Shown: positions 1 to 8,958, numbered from the stretch's first letter. The stretch: 64,000 nt of DNA from Desulfosporosinus sp. (GCA_003513495.1 DOPM01000033.1:68674-132673), one strand, 5' to 3'. Program-made: numbers and translations. Notes: a model not told the origin generated them from the letters alone.

Positions 1-2367
1 GAAGATGGAAAAGAGTATATCATCGAATTACAGGAAGGTAGGAACACTCCCTTACCCTGGATTAACGTCATTGCCAATTCAACGTTTGGGTTTCAAGTAT
101 CCGAAGTTGGTGCTGGTTATACATGGTCTCAAAACAGTAGGGAATATAAGCTTACTCCTTGGTCAAATGATCCTATTCTAGATCCCGTTGGGGAGGCACT
201 TTATCTGCGGGATGAAGATACGGGCCATTCCTGGTCCGTAACAGCTAAACCAAAACGGGAAAATGGTTCATATGTCATTCGACATGGTCAAGGGTACTCT
301 AATTATGAGCATTCCAGTGGTGGAGTGAAGCAGAATCTTCGCCTTTTTGTTCCCATGGATAAACCTGTCAAGATTATCGAATTGTCGTTATCTAATACGA
401 CGGATCAGGAAAGACACCTAAGTGTATTCTACTACGTTGAATGGGTATTAGGAGTTGTACGTGATCAAACTGCACCTTATTTAGTGACAGAGTATGATCA
501 AGACCGTAACACGTTTTTTGTTCAAAACACTTATCAAGAAGACTATCACGGCAGAATCGGTTTTCTAAATGCATCTGGAGCCACTGTAACAAGTTACACA
601 GGAGATCGTTCAGAGTTTATTGGTCGGAACGGTAGTTTAGAAGATCCCTTGGGTTTAAAGCTAGATGCCTTTTCGGAATCCGTAGGAGCAGGGCTAGACC
701 CATGTTCTGCTATGCAACTCGAAGTTACCATACCGGCCGGGCAGAATCGTAAAATTACATTCTTGTTAGGCGAAACTGAAAATCGTCAGATGGCGGAGCA
801 AATCATCTCTGAGTATGTACAACCTGAAAAGATCAGTGAGGCATTTAACCAAGTACTACAACATTGGGATAAGTTGCTGGGAAATATTCAAGTACAAACC
901 CCAGATTTGTCCATGAATTTGCTGCTAAATCGTTGGCTCCTATATCAAACCATCGTATGTCGGTTATGGGCACGTTCTGCGTTTTATCAATCAGGGGGAG
1001 CCTATGGTTATAGGGATCAGTTGCAGGACGTTATGTCCCTTGTCTATACAGATCCCATGGTCACTCGCAATCAAATCCTTATCCATTGCAGACATCAGTT
1101 CATCGAAGGGGATGTACAGCATTGGTGGCATCAAGAAAAGGGGAAAGGAATCCGAACCAAATTCTCAGATGATTTATTGTGGTTACCCTTTGTTACCTGT
1201 CATTATATTGAACGTACAGGAGACATGGGTGTTTTGGACGAAGTGACAGAGTTCTTAGAAGATGAACCTCTAGGAGAGGACGAGGATGAGCGATACTCAG
1301 TTCCCAGGATTTCCGCTGAACAAGGCACTGTGTATGAGCATTGTTGGCGTGCTATTGAAAGAGGAATGCGCTTTGGGGAACATGGTTTACCTCTGATCGG
1401 CTCTGGGGATTGGAATGACGGCTTCAGCCGGATCGGACACCAAGGTAAAGGAGAAAGTGTTTGGCTTGGATGGTTTCTGTACCTAACGTTGGTCCGCTTT
1501 GCAAGTATATGTGATGAGCGTCAGGATCTTGAGCGAGGAGTTCGGTATCGTCGTCTTGCGGAAGAACTTCAAGGTAATATTGAAGTGCATGGTTGGGATG
1601 GAGGATGGTATCGAAGGGCATATTTCGATGATGGAACACCCTTAGGGTCTTCTCGGAATACGGAATGTCAAATTGATGCTCTCGCCCAGTCCTGGTCAGT
1701 TCTTTCTGGGGCAGCACGATCCACTCGAGCAAAGGATGCCATGTTGGCTTTGGAACACTATTTATGGCGTAAAGAAGACGGCCTTCTCCTCTTGTTAACT
1801 CCGGCTTTTGACGAATTTTTACCTGACCCCGGGTATATTAAAGGGTATGTTCCTGGTGTTCGCGAAAACGGTGGACAGTACACTCACGGAGCAATTTGGT
1901 CAATTTTAGCTTATGCAACCTTGGGAGATGGGGATAAGGCGGCTGAACTCTTTCAAATGTTAAGTCCTATTCACCATGCTCGCACGGAACACGAAGTTCA
2001 TCGCTATAAAGTTGAACCCTATGTTATGGCAGCTGATGTTTATGCTACTCCTTCACATGTAGGCCGAGGAGGATGGACGTGGTATACTGGAGCTGCAGGG
2101 TGGATGTATCAAGCGGGACTAGAAGGAATTCTTGGATTTACACGTCAAGGAGACAGATTAGTCTTAAAACCGTGTATTCCCAGCCGCTGGCCGGGCTTTA
2201 GCTTAACTTATCAGTATCAAAGCACAACCTATAAAATCTTGATAGAGAATCCTAACTCAAAGATGTCGGGATGTGTAAAAATAACCTTAGACAAAGAAGA
2301 GTTACTTGACCCTGTCATTAATTTAAAGGACGACGGCCAAACTCATACGGTTCGTTTAATCATGTAA
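1..2367 (+). CDS. GH94 / cyclic beta-1,2-glucan synthase-type protein, 3' part only
   Basis: The reading frame is open from base 1, so the gene begins upstream of the window; 788 codons remain. The visible part matches the C-terminal glycoside hydrolase family 94 (former glycosyltransferase 36) region of very large cyclic-glucan synthases of the NdvB/ChvB kind. Near the start are the family-typical stretches GAGYTWSQNSREYKLTPWSN and GEALYLRDEDTG. Around residues 467-490 is SGDWNDGFSRIG followed by GKGESVWLGWFL; the Asp of the WNDG motif is the usual GH94 general acid. Family knowledge says this domain phosphorolyses beta-glucosidic bonds and, in cyclic-glucan synthases, controls chain length. 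A GTG at 325 is in frame but lies inside the conserved domain and is not the start. Whether the missing N-terminus carries a GT84 domain cannot be seen, so cyclic-glucan synthase and a stand-alone phosphorylase both remain possible. Confidence 0.85.
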   Translation, partial: EDGKEYIIELQEGRNTPLPWINVIANSTFGFQVSEVGAGYTWSQNSREYKLTPWSNDPILDPVGEALYLRDEDTGHSWSVTAKPKRENGSYVIRHGQGYSNYEHSSGGVKQNLRLFVPMDKPVKIIELSLSNTTDQERHLSVFYYVEWVLGVVRDQTAPYLVTEYDQDRNTFFVQNTYQEDYHGRIGFLNASGATVTSYTGDRSEFIGRNGSLEDPLGLKLDAFSESVGAGLDPCSAMQLEVTIPAGQNRKITFLLGETENRQMAEQIISEYVQPEKISEAFNQVLQHWDKLLGNIQVQTPDLSMNLLLNRWLLYQTIVCRLWARSAFYQSGGAYGYRDQLQDVMSLVYTDPMVTRNQILIHCRHQFIEGDVQHWWHQEKGKGIRTKFSDDLLWLPFVTCHYIERTGDMGVLDEVTEFLEDEPLGEDEDERYSVPRISAEQGTVYEHCWRAIERGMRFGEHGLPLIGSGDWNDGFSRIGHQGKGESVWLGWFLYLTLVRFASICDERQDLERGVRYRRLAEELQGNIEVHGWDGGWYRRAYFDDGTPLGSSRNTECQIDALAQSWSVLSGAARSTRAKDAMLALEHYLWRKEDGLLLLLTPAFDEFLPDPGYIKGYVPGVRENGGQYTHGAIWSILAYATLGDGDKAAELFQMLSPIHHARTEHEVHRYKVEPYVMAADVYATPSHVGRGGWTWYTGAAGWMYQAGLEGILGFTRQGDRLVLKPCIPSRWPGFSLTYQYQSTTYKILIENPNSKMSGCVKITLDKEELLDPVINLKDDGQTHTVRLIM

Positions 2368-2440
2368 CCTTAATTGAGGCATATGAGTCGGTTTAGGAAG
2401 AGAATTCGCCTTGGCATATGAGAGAGGATGGGATACTTAG

Positions 2441-3163
2441 ATGGATTTTTATCGCGCCTTATCCGAACATTATGATGAAATATTTCCTCTAAAAGCACCT
2501 CAGAAGAAATTTTTGCACGATTACCTAGAACAGGAGAAACTAACGTCAATACTGGATATAGGATGTGGTACTGGCACCTTTGCATTGGAAATGTGTCGAA
2601 CGGGTGTACGGGTGCTAGGTGTGGACTTAAGTGATGAGATGATTGAGATATCTAAGAAAAAGGGCGAAGAGCTAGGGAGTTGTTGTTCGTTTGCTACCGC
2701 AGATATGCGGGACCTTAGCGATATCCCTGGGGAATTTGGGGGGATTGTGTGTTTAGGAAATACTTTAGCCCACGTGTCCGGAGAAACAGAGCTTAATCAG
2801 GTCTTGGCTCAGTTCGGGCAGAAGGGAACGCATCTGCTATTGCAAACTGTAAACTACGATCGGATCTTGGCCAATCAAGTCAGAGAATTGCCCACGATCA
2901 AGACGTCTCATCTCGCATTTTATCGTTTCTATAATTACAGATCCGATGGGAAACTCGATTTTTCCATGAAAATCGAGTTTCCAGACACTAGTCAAGCTAT
3001 ATCTGGAGTTAATATTTTGTTTCCAGTTACATCGATACACTTAAAAAAAGCCCTGCAAGAGACCGGCTGGGAAGTATCCGGTCTGTGGGGAAACTTTGAA
3101 AAAGCCCCTTGGACGGAAAATTCTCCAGCAACTATTGTTGCTGCTAGGCGAATAACCCGGTAA
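2441..3163 (+). CDS. Class I SAM-dependent methyltransferase
   Basis: A 240-residue protein with the Rossmann-fold methyltransferase signature. Motif I is ILDIGCGTGTFALEM (about residues 37-51), followed by an acidic ribose-binding Asp in VLGVDLSDEMIEIS and by TADMRDL, which fits motif II/III. The C-terminal half has the beta-strand-rich layout of small Methyltransf_25-type enzymes. The substrate cannot be read from the sequence. The ATG follows a purine-rich AGAGAGGATGGG stretch. It lies 73 bp after the GH94 gene on the same strand and is closed by a strong hairpin terminator, so the two may be cotranscribed. It is probably soluble because no membrane segment is visible. Confidence 0.85.
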   Translation: MDFYRALSEHYDEIFPLKAPQKKFLHDYLEQEKLTSILDIGCGTGTFALEMCRTGVRVLGVDLSDEMIEISKKKGEELGSCCSFATADMRDLSDIPGEFGGIVCLGNTLAHVSGETELNQVLAQFGQKGTHLLLQTVNYDRILANQVRELPTIKTSHLAFYRFYNYRSDGKLDFSMKIEFPDTSQAISGVNILFPVTSIHLKKALQETGWEVSGLWGNFEKAPWTENSPATIVAARRITR

Positions 3164-3194
3164 GATTAGGTTCGAAAAAAATGTATAGCACAAT

Positions 3195-3232
3195 AAACCA
3201 GTACCTTTGTATAGTAGTAAAGGTACTGGTTT
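3195..3232 (+). terminator. Rho-independent terminator after the methyltransferase gene
   Basis: A perfect 14-bp inverted repeat, AAACCAGTACCTTT paired with AAAGGTACTGGTTT, has a 10-nt loop and is followed by TTATATTTG. It sits 32 bp after the methyltransferase stop codon. Confidence 0.8.
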
Positions 3233-3441
3233 TATATTTGTTTAAAAGCAATACTTGTTTAAGTTGAGTTTTTATATAAAAAATATATAAATTTGAAATG
3301 GTTATAAAGGAATTTGAAAAAATTTGGTGAATAAATAAAAAGGTAAATATATTTAGAGTTCGTAAATACCCAATCAGTGCTCACTCTTAGAGAAGAAGCA
3401 GAACACTTGTAAGGCAAATTGTTGAAAAAGGAGATAGTACT

Positions 3442-4971
3442 ATGAAAAGCATAGGGGAAGTATTGAACATCTTTTCTAAGAAACCACCATGTGAGGAAAC
3501 GACCGCTATTTTTAACTACGTAGAAGAGAGATCTCAGGGTATAGAAGCTGTGGAGCCTAAAATTGACTATCCAATTCATAAAAGGATGGTAAGTTATTTT
3601 GTTAAACTATTCGATAATGAACGGCAAATGGGTTCTTCTACGAAAAAACTGTTAAAAATTGCAGCGACTTTAAGCAGTTTTGATGTTAATATGTCTCATA
3701 TAGCTCATCAATTGATTGATTTTGCAAAGAAAATGGCTCTTCTAAGTGAATCCAATTTAGCTGTTGTTGAACAAACAAACGCAGGAATGAGCGAGGTGAA
3801 TTCAACGGTAGAAAAAACCTCCGCAACATTATCTCAACTGTCTGATGCCTCGGAGGATTTGGTTCAAAATAATCAAGTTAGTTTAGACCAATTACGAGAG
3901 GTTAATGAATTAAAGAACAATGTTATGCTCGATGCCAATATCATGGGAGAAAAAATAGCTCAATTGGTGGAAATGGCTAATAGAGTTAATGATATAGTTA
4001 AGGGTGTTGGGGAGATAGCAGAGCAGACGAATCTACTTGCTCTGAATGCATCTATTGAGGCAGCGAGGGCAGGGGAGAATGGTCGCGGCTTTTCGGTAGT
4101 TGCCGAAGAGATCAGGAAATTAGCGGATGATACTAAGAGAAACCTCGAAAGTATGAAATCTTTTGTCGGCAATATTCAAACTGCCGCAAAAGAGGGAAAA
4201 CAAAGTATGGATAATACTATGTCTCTAACCGAGAAGATGAGTTCCAAAATCGATACTATAACAAATACAATGGAACGAAATGTTGATATGCTGAAAACAA
4301 CCATCTGTGATGTTCAACTCATTAATCACTCCATGGAAGGAATAAAAATTGCTACTAATGAGATTAATCAGGCAATGGAAGTATCAAGCCGTGATGCAGA
4401 AGAGCTGACTTTAATGACCCAAATAATTCATAGAGATGCTTTAGCCAGTGCTGAATCTGCCAAGGAAATTGCAAAAATTGATGATGAAATTTCAACCATT
4501 GTAAAAGAACAAATGAGTTCACTACAGGGCAGTGGCAATGCCTTGAATAATCAAGAATTCTTAGCAACCATTATAGACGCAAAAAAGGCTCATGCCAGTT
4601 GGTTAAATAATTTCAAACAAATGGTCGATGAAATGACTATATATCCGCTACAGACTGATTCCAGTAAATGTGCTTTCGGTCATTTTTATCATACAGTCCA
4701 TGTTTCTTATGGCTTAATCGCCGATGAATGGAGAAAGATATCGGCTATACATGATGAATTCCACAAAATTGGGCAAATCGGTATTGATGCAGTGAAAGCA
4801 GGTCAACAAGAAAAGGCTCAGGATTCCTATCGTAATGCGGAAGAACTTTCGAGAAGCATTTTTGGACAGTTAGATAAAGTGGCCTTAGCAGTTGAAGATA
4901 TGTCAACTAAGGGGATTAAGCTATTTGGAAGCAACCGAAATGGTTCTTCCTGCGAATGTGCAGAATGCTAG
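3442..4971 (+). CDS. Soluble methyl-accepting chemotaxis protein with C-terminal CZB domain
   Basis: A 509-residue chemoreceptor without a signal peptide or hydrophobic segment, so a cytoplasmic receptor is predicted. The signalling hairpin tip is clear at about residues 190-232, with EIAEQTNLLALNASIEAARA followed by GRGFSVVAEEIRKLA, the CheA/CheW contact region. Residues about 385-480 form a chemoreceptor zinc-binding (CZB) domain, with an early His in AHASW, the CAFGHFYHT core and a later HDEFH. CZB domains bind zinc through His and Cys and are linked to sensing of zinc, hypochlorous acid or redox state. The protein ends in a Cys-rich tail, CECAEC, which might add a metal or redox site. The ATG at 3442 follows AAAAAGGAGATAG at good spacing. 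It stands alone between terminators. The stimulus is inferred only from the domain. Confidence 0.93.
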   Translation: MKSIGEVLNIFSKKPPCEETTAIFNYVEERSQGIEAVEPKIDYPIHKRMVSYFVKLFDNERQMGSSTKKLLKIAATLSSFDVNMSHIAHQLIDFAKKMALLSESNLAVVEQTNAGMSEVNSTVEKTSATLSQLSDASEDLVQNNQVSLDQLREVNELKNNVMLDANIMGEKIAQLVEMANRVNDIVKGVGEIAEQTNLLALNASIEAARAGENGRGFSVVAEEIRKLADDTKRNLESMKSFVGNIQTAAKEGKQSMDNTMSLTEKMSSKIDTITNTMERNVDMLKTTICDVQLINHSMEGIKIATNEINQAMEVSSRDAEELTLMTQIIHRDALASAESAKEIAKIDDEISTIVKEQMSSLQGSGNALNNQEFLATIIDAKKAHASWLNNFKQMVDEMTIYPLQTDSSKCAFGHFYHTVHVSYGLIADEWRKISAIHDEFHKIGQIGIDAVKAGQQEKAQDSYRNAEELSRSIFGQLDKVALAVEDMSTKGIKLFGSNRNGSSCECAEC

Positions 4972-5036
4972 CACCGAAGTTTCGATGTTCAACTTTAAGT
5001 TGAATGAGCACAGTACTAACTAATTATTGTCATAAA

Positions 5037-5079
5037 ATATAGAAGGAAGCCCGACTACTATATTGGCTTCCTTCTATAT
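5037..5079. terminator. Hairpin between the chemoreceptor and the AbrB-RelE fusion gene
   Basis: A perfect 15-bp inverted repeat, ATATAGAAGGAAGCC with GGCTTCCTTCTATAT and a 13-nt loop, lies between two convergent genes. There is no long T-run on either side, so it is a likely but not ideal bidirectional terminator. Confidence 0.6.
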
Positions 5080-5122
5080 TAGGATAGCTTTTACTTTGTT
5101 TTCTTTAGAAAACAATTCAAAT

Positions 5123-5154
5123 TCGAACATCGAACTTCGAACCTCGAACATCGA
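5123..5154. repeat. Tandem heptanucleotide repeat TCGAACN
   Basis: Four consecutive heptamers, TCGAACA, TCGAACT, TCGAACC and TCGAACA, and a partial fifth, TCGA, end directly at the stop codon of the fusion gene. A related inverted stretch, GAAGTTTCGATGTTC, lies at about 4977-4991, so the two bracket the terminator hairpin like ends of a small palindromic element. Confidence 0.75.
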
Positions 5155-5817
5155 TTACGCTATTCCATTAAGCCGATCATAGATGGATTTGCGTGCTCCA
5201 ACAGTCAGTATAACAATGAGTTTTTCTGGTTCGAAAATCGTGTAAACAACACGGCATTCCTTAGTTCCACACCGAAAAGAAGCACGATAAGTCTCATAAT
5301 ACGGCCCTCGTAGTTTCTTAAAAACGCAGGGGTCTTGTTCTAAGCTTTCAAATACTGATATAATTTCTTTGAGCTCTTCTTTACGAAGGACTACTAGATC
5401 GTGAATGCCGCTCGTAGTAATTCTTACATCATATGTCCCTTTAGGGACGTTTTCAATGCCTAAAGATGTTAAAGCTTGCGCCTCCCAGCATTTGATGGCT
5501 TGACCGTTCTTATGTGCCCTATAAGCTTCTTCTGACATTCGGTCGAGTATGGTACTTAGTTTTAGTTTACGTTCTAAAAGTTTATTTTTAAGACAATCCC
5601 CGCTACACCCTTTGGCAAGTAAGTCACTTACAATTAAATCCTCGAAAAAATCTGAAAGCGGCCGAACAGATCGCTCAGCGGTGCGTACAAAGACTTTACC
5701 TTCTGAGCCAACACATAGATCTAAAGTATCCTCTTCAACAAGTCCAAAGAGCTCTCTTAATTGTATAGGCAAGACGAGTTCTCCTTCGGTACCAACCTTT
5801 ACCCGATAAGTTTCCAT
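5155..5817 (-). CDS. AbrB-like DNA-binding domain fused to a RelE/ParE-type toxin domain
   Basis: A 220-residue protein. Residues about 1-45 (METYRVKVGTEGELVLPIQL then RELFGL) match the swapped-hairpin AbrB/SpoVT/MazE-type DNA-binding domain found in many antitoxins. Residues about 135-220 (LVVLRKEELKEIISVFESL, then FKKLRGPYYETYRASFR and the strand RVVYTIFEPEKLIVIL) match the RelE/ParE mRNA-interferase fold, including the KLRG and YR-(F)R positions usual for that family. In classical systems these are two proteins; here they share one chain with a 90-residue helical linker containing a CSGDC pair. The start is set at the ATG at 5817 because GGAGGAG lies six bases upstream; an in-frame ATG 24 bp earlier has no ribosome site. 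No separate antitoxin gene is adjacent. Self-neutralised toxin, or an inactive toxin used as a regulator, are both open. Confidence 0.75.
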   Translation of the reverse strand: METYRVKVGTEGELVLPIQLRELFGLVEEDTLDLCVGSEGKVFVRTAERSVRPLSDFFEDLIVSDLLAKGCSGDCLKNKLLERKLKLSTILDRMSEEAYRAHKNGQAIKCWEAQALTSLGIENVPKGTYDVRITTSGIHDLVVLRKEELKEIISVFESLEQDPCVFKKLRGPYYETYRASFRCGTKECRVVYTIFEPEKLIVILTVGARKSIYDRLNGIA

Positions 5818-6079
5818 AGATACTCCTCCTTCAACATTCATTTTTACAATAGGGTTAAGGTCGGAATTATATTCTATAATTATATAGTTTCTACAATATT
5901 CCGAATATTCCTTCTATTCTGAGTATATGCACAGAATTTTATTTTGAGATATAGATTTAGTAAAATTACCTCGGGGATTTATCGATCATTCCATTTAACA
6001 TTTTAATCGAAAAAGATTATAATTAGTGTTTAAACAATGGGGATTAGATAAGGGCCACAATATGTTAGGGGGACAGACT

Positions 6080-6715
6080 TTGAGTAAGAAAAATTTCTAC
6101 ATAGTAAAGAAAGGACATAAGACTGGGATTTTTACGAATTGGTCGGAATGTGAGGCGTCGGTTAAAGGATTTAAAGGAGCTCTCTACAAAGGGTTTGAAA
6201 CGAAAGCGGAAGCACTTGAGTGGTTGAATGGAGCAGAGAAACCTAGTGAATATCAGGAGTGTTGCAATGGAGATTCCCAAGCCAAAACACCAATGGATAT
6301 TGATTATGAAGTTTATACTGATGGAAGTTATGTAAATGGCAAGTACTCTTATGGCTATGCCTTTGTTAAGGATGGCGAGGTCATTTATGAGAACAAAGGA
6401 GTTGGGGAAGACCTTGAAGCTGCAAGTATGAGAAATGTAGCAGGAGAAATCGCAGCTGTACGCCATGCGGTGGAAAAAGCTAAATCCCTGAATGTTCGTA
6501 TCCGTATCTATCACGATTATTCGGGAATTTCTTTATGGGTTACCGGAGATTGGCAAGCAAAGAATAAGTTTACACAAGCCTATGTTGCGTTCATGAGAGC
6601 TCATCATGGACTGTACGAATTTAAAAAGGTAACCGGTCATAGCGGAGATCGGTTTAACGATTACGTAGACCGGCTGGCCAAAGAAGCCCTAGGGATAAGG
6701 ACAAAAACTAAATAA
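6080..6715 (+). CDS. rnhA: Ribonuclease HI with N-terminal viroplasmin domain
   Basis: A 211-residue hybrid RNase H. Residues about 4-50 (NFYIVKKGHKTGIFTNW, then FKGALYKGFETKAEALEWL) are the caulimovirus viroplasmin/RNase H1 N-terminal domain that binds RNA-DNA hybrids. The catalytic domain follows, with the four metal-binding carboxylates in YTDGSY, AGEIAAV, HDYSGI and HSGDRFNDYVDRLAK. It removes RNA from RNA-DNA hybrids in the cytoplasm. The TTG at 6080 is chosen because AGGGGG lies eight bases before it. In-frame codons back to 6026 have no ribosome site and would add residues outside the family fold. It converges with the DsrE-like gene and overlaps its stop by 8 bp. Confidence 0.9.
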   Translation: MSKKNFYIVKKGHKTGIFTNWSECEASVKGFKGALYKGFETKAEALEWLNGAEKPSEYQECCNGDSQAKTPMDIDYEVYTDGSYVNGKYSYGYAFVKDGEVIYENKGVGEDLEAASMRNVAGEIAAVRHAVEKAKSLNVRIRIYHDYSGISLWVTGDWQAKNKFTQAYVAFMRAHHGLYEFKKVTGHSGDRFNDYVDRLAKEALGIRTKTK

Positions 6716-7184
6716 AGAGCTGCATGTCTGATTCAAGAGCATCAGCTAAGTATTCTTTAGCGGTGATGATTTGGACTTCCGGCAGCAGCTCGTCTTCTTT
6801 AAAACCCATAACATCAACGGATAGTTTACACCCGTAAAATTTAACCCCTTTTTTTCTGGCTCCGTTCAGAAAGTCTGTTAAAGAGGGAGCTTTGTCGTCT
6901 TCCATCATTTCTAGGAGCATTTGTTTTCCCAATCCAACCATGTTCATTCGAGAGAGGGGCAACTCTTCTGGTCCCTTAGGTGTAACCATTCCAAACATCT
7001 TTTCGTAAATAGTTTTATCCTCTGAAGTCGATTTTTCAGGATCACGAACGAGACAAAGTCCCCAAAATGCAAAGAACATAGTCACATCGACATCTAGCTC
7101 TCGAGCAGAATTGGCAAGTATTAGCGCTGCTAAGGCTTTATCATAGTCGCCACTAAACATGAGCAAGTTCATTTTCTTGTTCAA
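6708..7184 (-). CDS. DsrE/DsrF-family (DsrE2-like) sulfur-carrier-type protein
   Basis: About 158 residues. The N-terminal strand and helix MNLLMFSGDYDKALAALILA, then DVDVTMFFAFWGLCLVRDP and the late KFYGCKLSVDVMGF, match the DsrE2/peroxiredoxin-like group (DrsE_2) rather than true DsrE. In that group the Cys in YGC-x-LS-x-D carries persulfide sulfur. A TTG at 7184 is preferred because AAAGGGG lies seven bases upstream; a GTG at 7193 touches the ribosome site directly and an ATG at 7172 is far from it. It lies 60 bp downstream of a cysteine-desulfurase-like gene on the same strand, which fits sulfur transfer between the two, but that link is inference. Confidence 0.8.
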   Translation of the reverse strand: MNKKMNLLMFSGDYDKALAALILANSARELDVDVTMFFAFWGLCLVRDPEKSTSEDKTIYEKMFGMVTPKGPEELPLSRMNMVGLGKQMLLEMMEDDKAPSLTDFLNGARKKGVKFYGCKLSVDVMGFKEDELLPEVQIITAKEYLADALESDMQLFI

Positions 7185-7253
7185 TTTTCGCACCCCTTTA
7201 TGATCAGTATATAAACCCTATTATAAGTAGAAATAGGTGTTTATATAAGCTTC

Positions 7254-8573
7254 TTAAATGTAAGATGTTGGGTGCTTAGCGATCCTTTCTAAAAATCTAA
7301 TTAAGACATCGATTTCACTAAAGTCATTGTATAATCCAAAACTAAGCCGAACTACCCCTGGCCGAGGTGCATCTCTGCGTTTTCTATAAAACTCCATTTG
7401 TTTTGGCGAAATTGATAGCAGCCTTTGAATATAGGGTTGGGTACAGAAACAACCCGTTCGTACGGCAATACCCGCTTGGTTTGATAAAATAGTAGCGACC
7501 TTTTCATGTTCAATCCCTTTAATATTAAAGGGAATAACCCCAATTCGAGGTTCACCTGGAGCTGTATGTGAATACAGAGTGATTCCTGGAATTAGTTTTA
7601 GCTTTGAATTAGCATAGTTTGTAAGCTGATTTTCATAATGATCAATTGTCTTCATGCCTAATGAACTCAAGGTTCTAATCGCTGCTACCAGCGCGACGAC
7701 TCCCATGACATTGGGAGAACCGGCTTCTTCATTATGAGGAGGTTTTTCCCAGACAATCCAATCATGAGTGACAGTTTCTGCAGTTCCGCCTCCAACTAAT
7801 TCAGAGACCCCTTTTTGAAACGTTTCTTGCGGGCCAATAAGAACCCCAATACCAAAAGGAGCATACATTTTATGAGCAGAAAACGTGAGATAATCGATAC
7901 GTTGAAGTGGATTGTTTGGGTTCATATTGACTGAGTTATGGGGGACCAATTGTGCACCATCTACTAAAATTTTTGCCTTGTAGCGGTGGGCCAGTTCAGC
8001 AATTTTATGTATTGGGTTTACATATCCAGTGACATTTGAGGCCCCAGTAACAGTAACTAGCTTTACATTGCCCTTATGCTTGATTAAGCGACTCTCTAAA
8101 TCTTCTAAACTTAATTTCCCCGAAGAATCTGTCTGAACATAATCCACTTGAAATTTGCTTCTCCAGGGGAGATCATTCGAATGGTGTTCCATCCAGGTGG
8201 ATAGGATAACACTCTTCTTGTTACCATCCCATAAACGATAAGATAATTTGTTGATTGCTTCCGTAGTATTTTTTACGAATATGACAGTATCTCTAAAAGG
8301 ATCAGCATTAACAAATTTAAGGACGACTGACCTGGCGTCTTCAAAAAATTTGGAAGAGACCTGAGATTTGTAACCTGTGCCACGATGGATAGAAGAATAC
8401 ATACTCGCAAACTGATTAATCTCTTCCATAACAGAAACAAACGGGGGAGTTGAAGCAGCGTTATCAAAATTAATGGCTGTGGTATATCGTCCGTTTGGGA
8501 GAGGAATTTTTGTATCAGCGCCAACAACTAAATGTCTGTAACTCGATTTGGCTAATTTAAAGCTTAAATTCAT
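7254..8573 (-). CDS. Class V aminotransferase, cysteine-desulfurase-like
   Basis: A 439-residue PLP enzyme of the SufS/CsdA type. Visible marks are FDNAASTPP near the N-terminus, the substrate region STWMEHHSNDLPWR, the cofactor strand VDGAQLVPH, the Schiff-base lysine in LTFSAHKMYAPFGIGVL, and the C-terminal RTGCFCTQPYI loop, where a Cys could act as sulfur acceptor. Family members release sulfur from cysteine as persulfide and leave alanine. It carries longer N- and C-terminal stretches than ordinary SufS, so it may instead be a selenocysteine lyase or an uncharacterised class V member. The ATG has AGAGGTGAT upstream. The neighbouring DsrE-like gene downstream suggests a shared role in sulfur handling. 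Confidence 0.85.
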   Translation of the reverse strand: MNLSFKLAKSSYRHLVVGADTKIPLPNGRYTTAINFDNAASTPPFVSVMEEINQFASMYSSIHRGTGYKSQVSSKFFEDARSVVLKFVNADPFRDTVIFVKNTTEAINKLSYRLWDGNKKSVILSTWMEHHSNDLPWRSKFQVDYVQTDSSGKLSLEDLESRLIKHKGNVKLVTVTGASNVTGYVNPIHKIAELAHRYKAKILVDGAQLVPHNSVNMNPNNPLQRIDYLTFSAHKMYAPFGIGVLIGPQETFQKGVSELVGGGTAETVTHDWIVWEKPPHNEEAGSPNVMGVVALVAAIRTLSSLGMKTIDHYENQLTNYANSKLKLIPGITLYSHTAPGEPRIGVIPFNIKGIEHEKVATILSNQAGIAVRTGCFCTQPYIQRLLSISPKQMEFYRKRRDAPRPGVVRLSFGLYNDFSEIDVLIRFLERIAKHPTSYI

Positions 8574-8734
8574 CTAATCACCTCTAGCTTGTCGATATTA
8601 TGCGGCTTATTACTCTGATAGCATGATATTTATATGTAGATAAAAAGGTGACAGAAATACTTAAGCTACATGATATTCCTGTTACTGAAACATAATAATC
8701 ATGTTGATTAAATTATGATGTTGGAGGAATAGAC

Positions 8735-8863
8735 ATGAAAAAGACAGGCGAGATACAAAAGCATACAAAGGGGTACACTAGTGCGAAGTATGATTCTAGA
8801 AGTGCTGAATTTAAACAGGAACAAAAAAAGGCAAAAGATGAATTAGTGAATGACAAGTCTTAA
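8735..8863 (+). CDS. Small hydrophilic protein, 42 aa
   Basis: The frame encodes MKKTGEIQKHTKGYTSAKYD and then a Lys/Glu-rich tail ending in ELVNDKS. It has a strong ribosome site, TTGGAGGAAT, eight bases before the ATG. It is very charged, has no hydrophobic core, and would be disordered. It converges on another 42-residue, equally hydrophilic gene across a 19-bp perfect palindrome. I do not recognise a family. Small acid- or base-rich proteins of this kind are common in spore formers, but that is only suggestive. Confidence 0.6.
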   Translation: MKKTGEIQKHTKGYTSAKYDSRSAEFKQEQKKAKDELVNDKS

Positions 8864-8886
8864 CTTCTTTGGCTCTGGCAGGTGAA

Positions 8887-8928
8887 ATAGGGCAGTTAAC
8901 AAACTATGGAGTTTGTTAACTGCCCTAT
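8887..8928. terminator. 19-bp perfect palindrome between two convergent small genes
   Basis: ATAGGGCAGTTAACAAACT at 8887-8905 pairs perfectly with 8910-8928 around a 4-nt loop. No T-run follows on either strand. A bidirectional terminator is the simplest reading because both flanking genes end towards it. Confidence 0.65.
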
Positions 8929-8958
8929 GATGTCGTATGTCGTAATTTAGTTTCAGGC

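Noticed and set aside
6065..6514. 149-codon minus-strand frame over the RNase H gene
   Set aside because: It mirrors conserved RNase H codons and has no family features.
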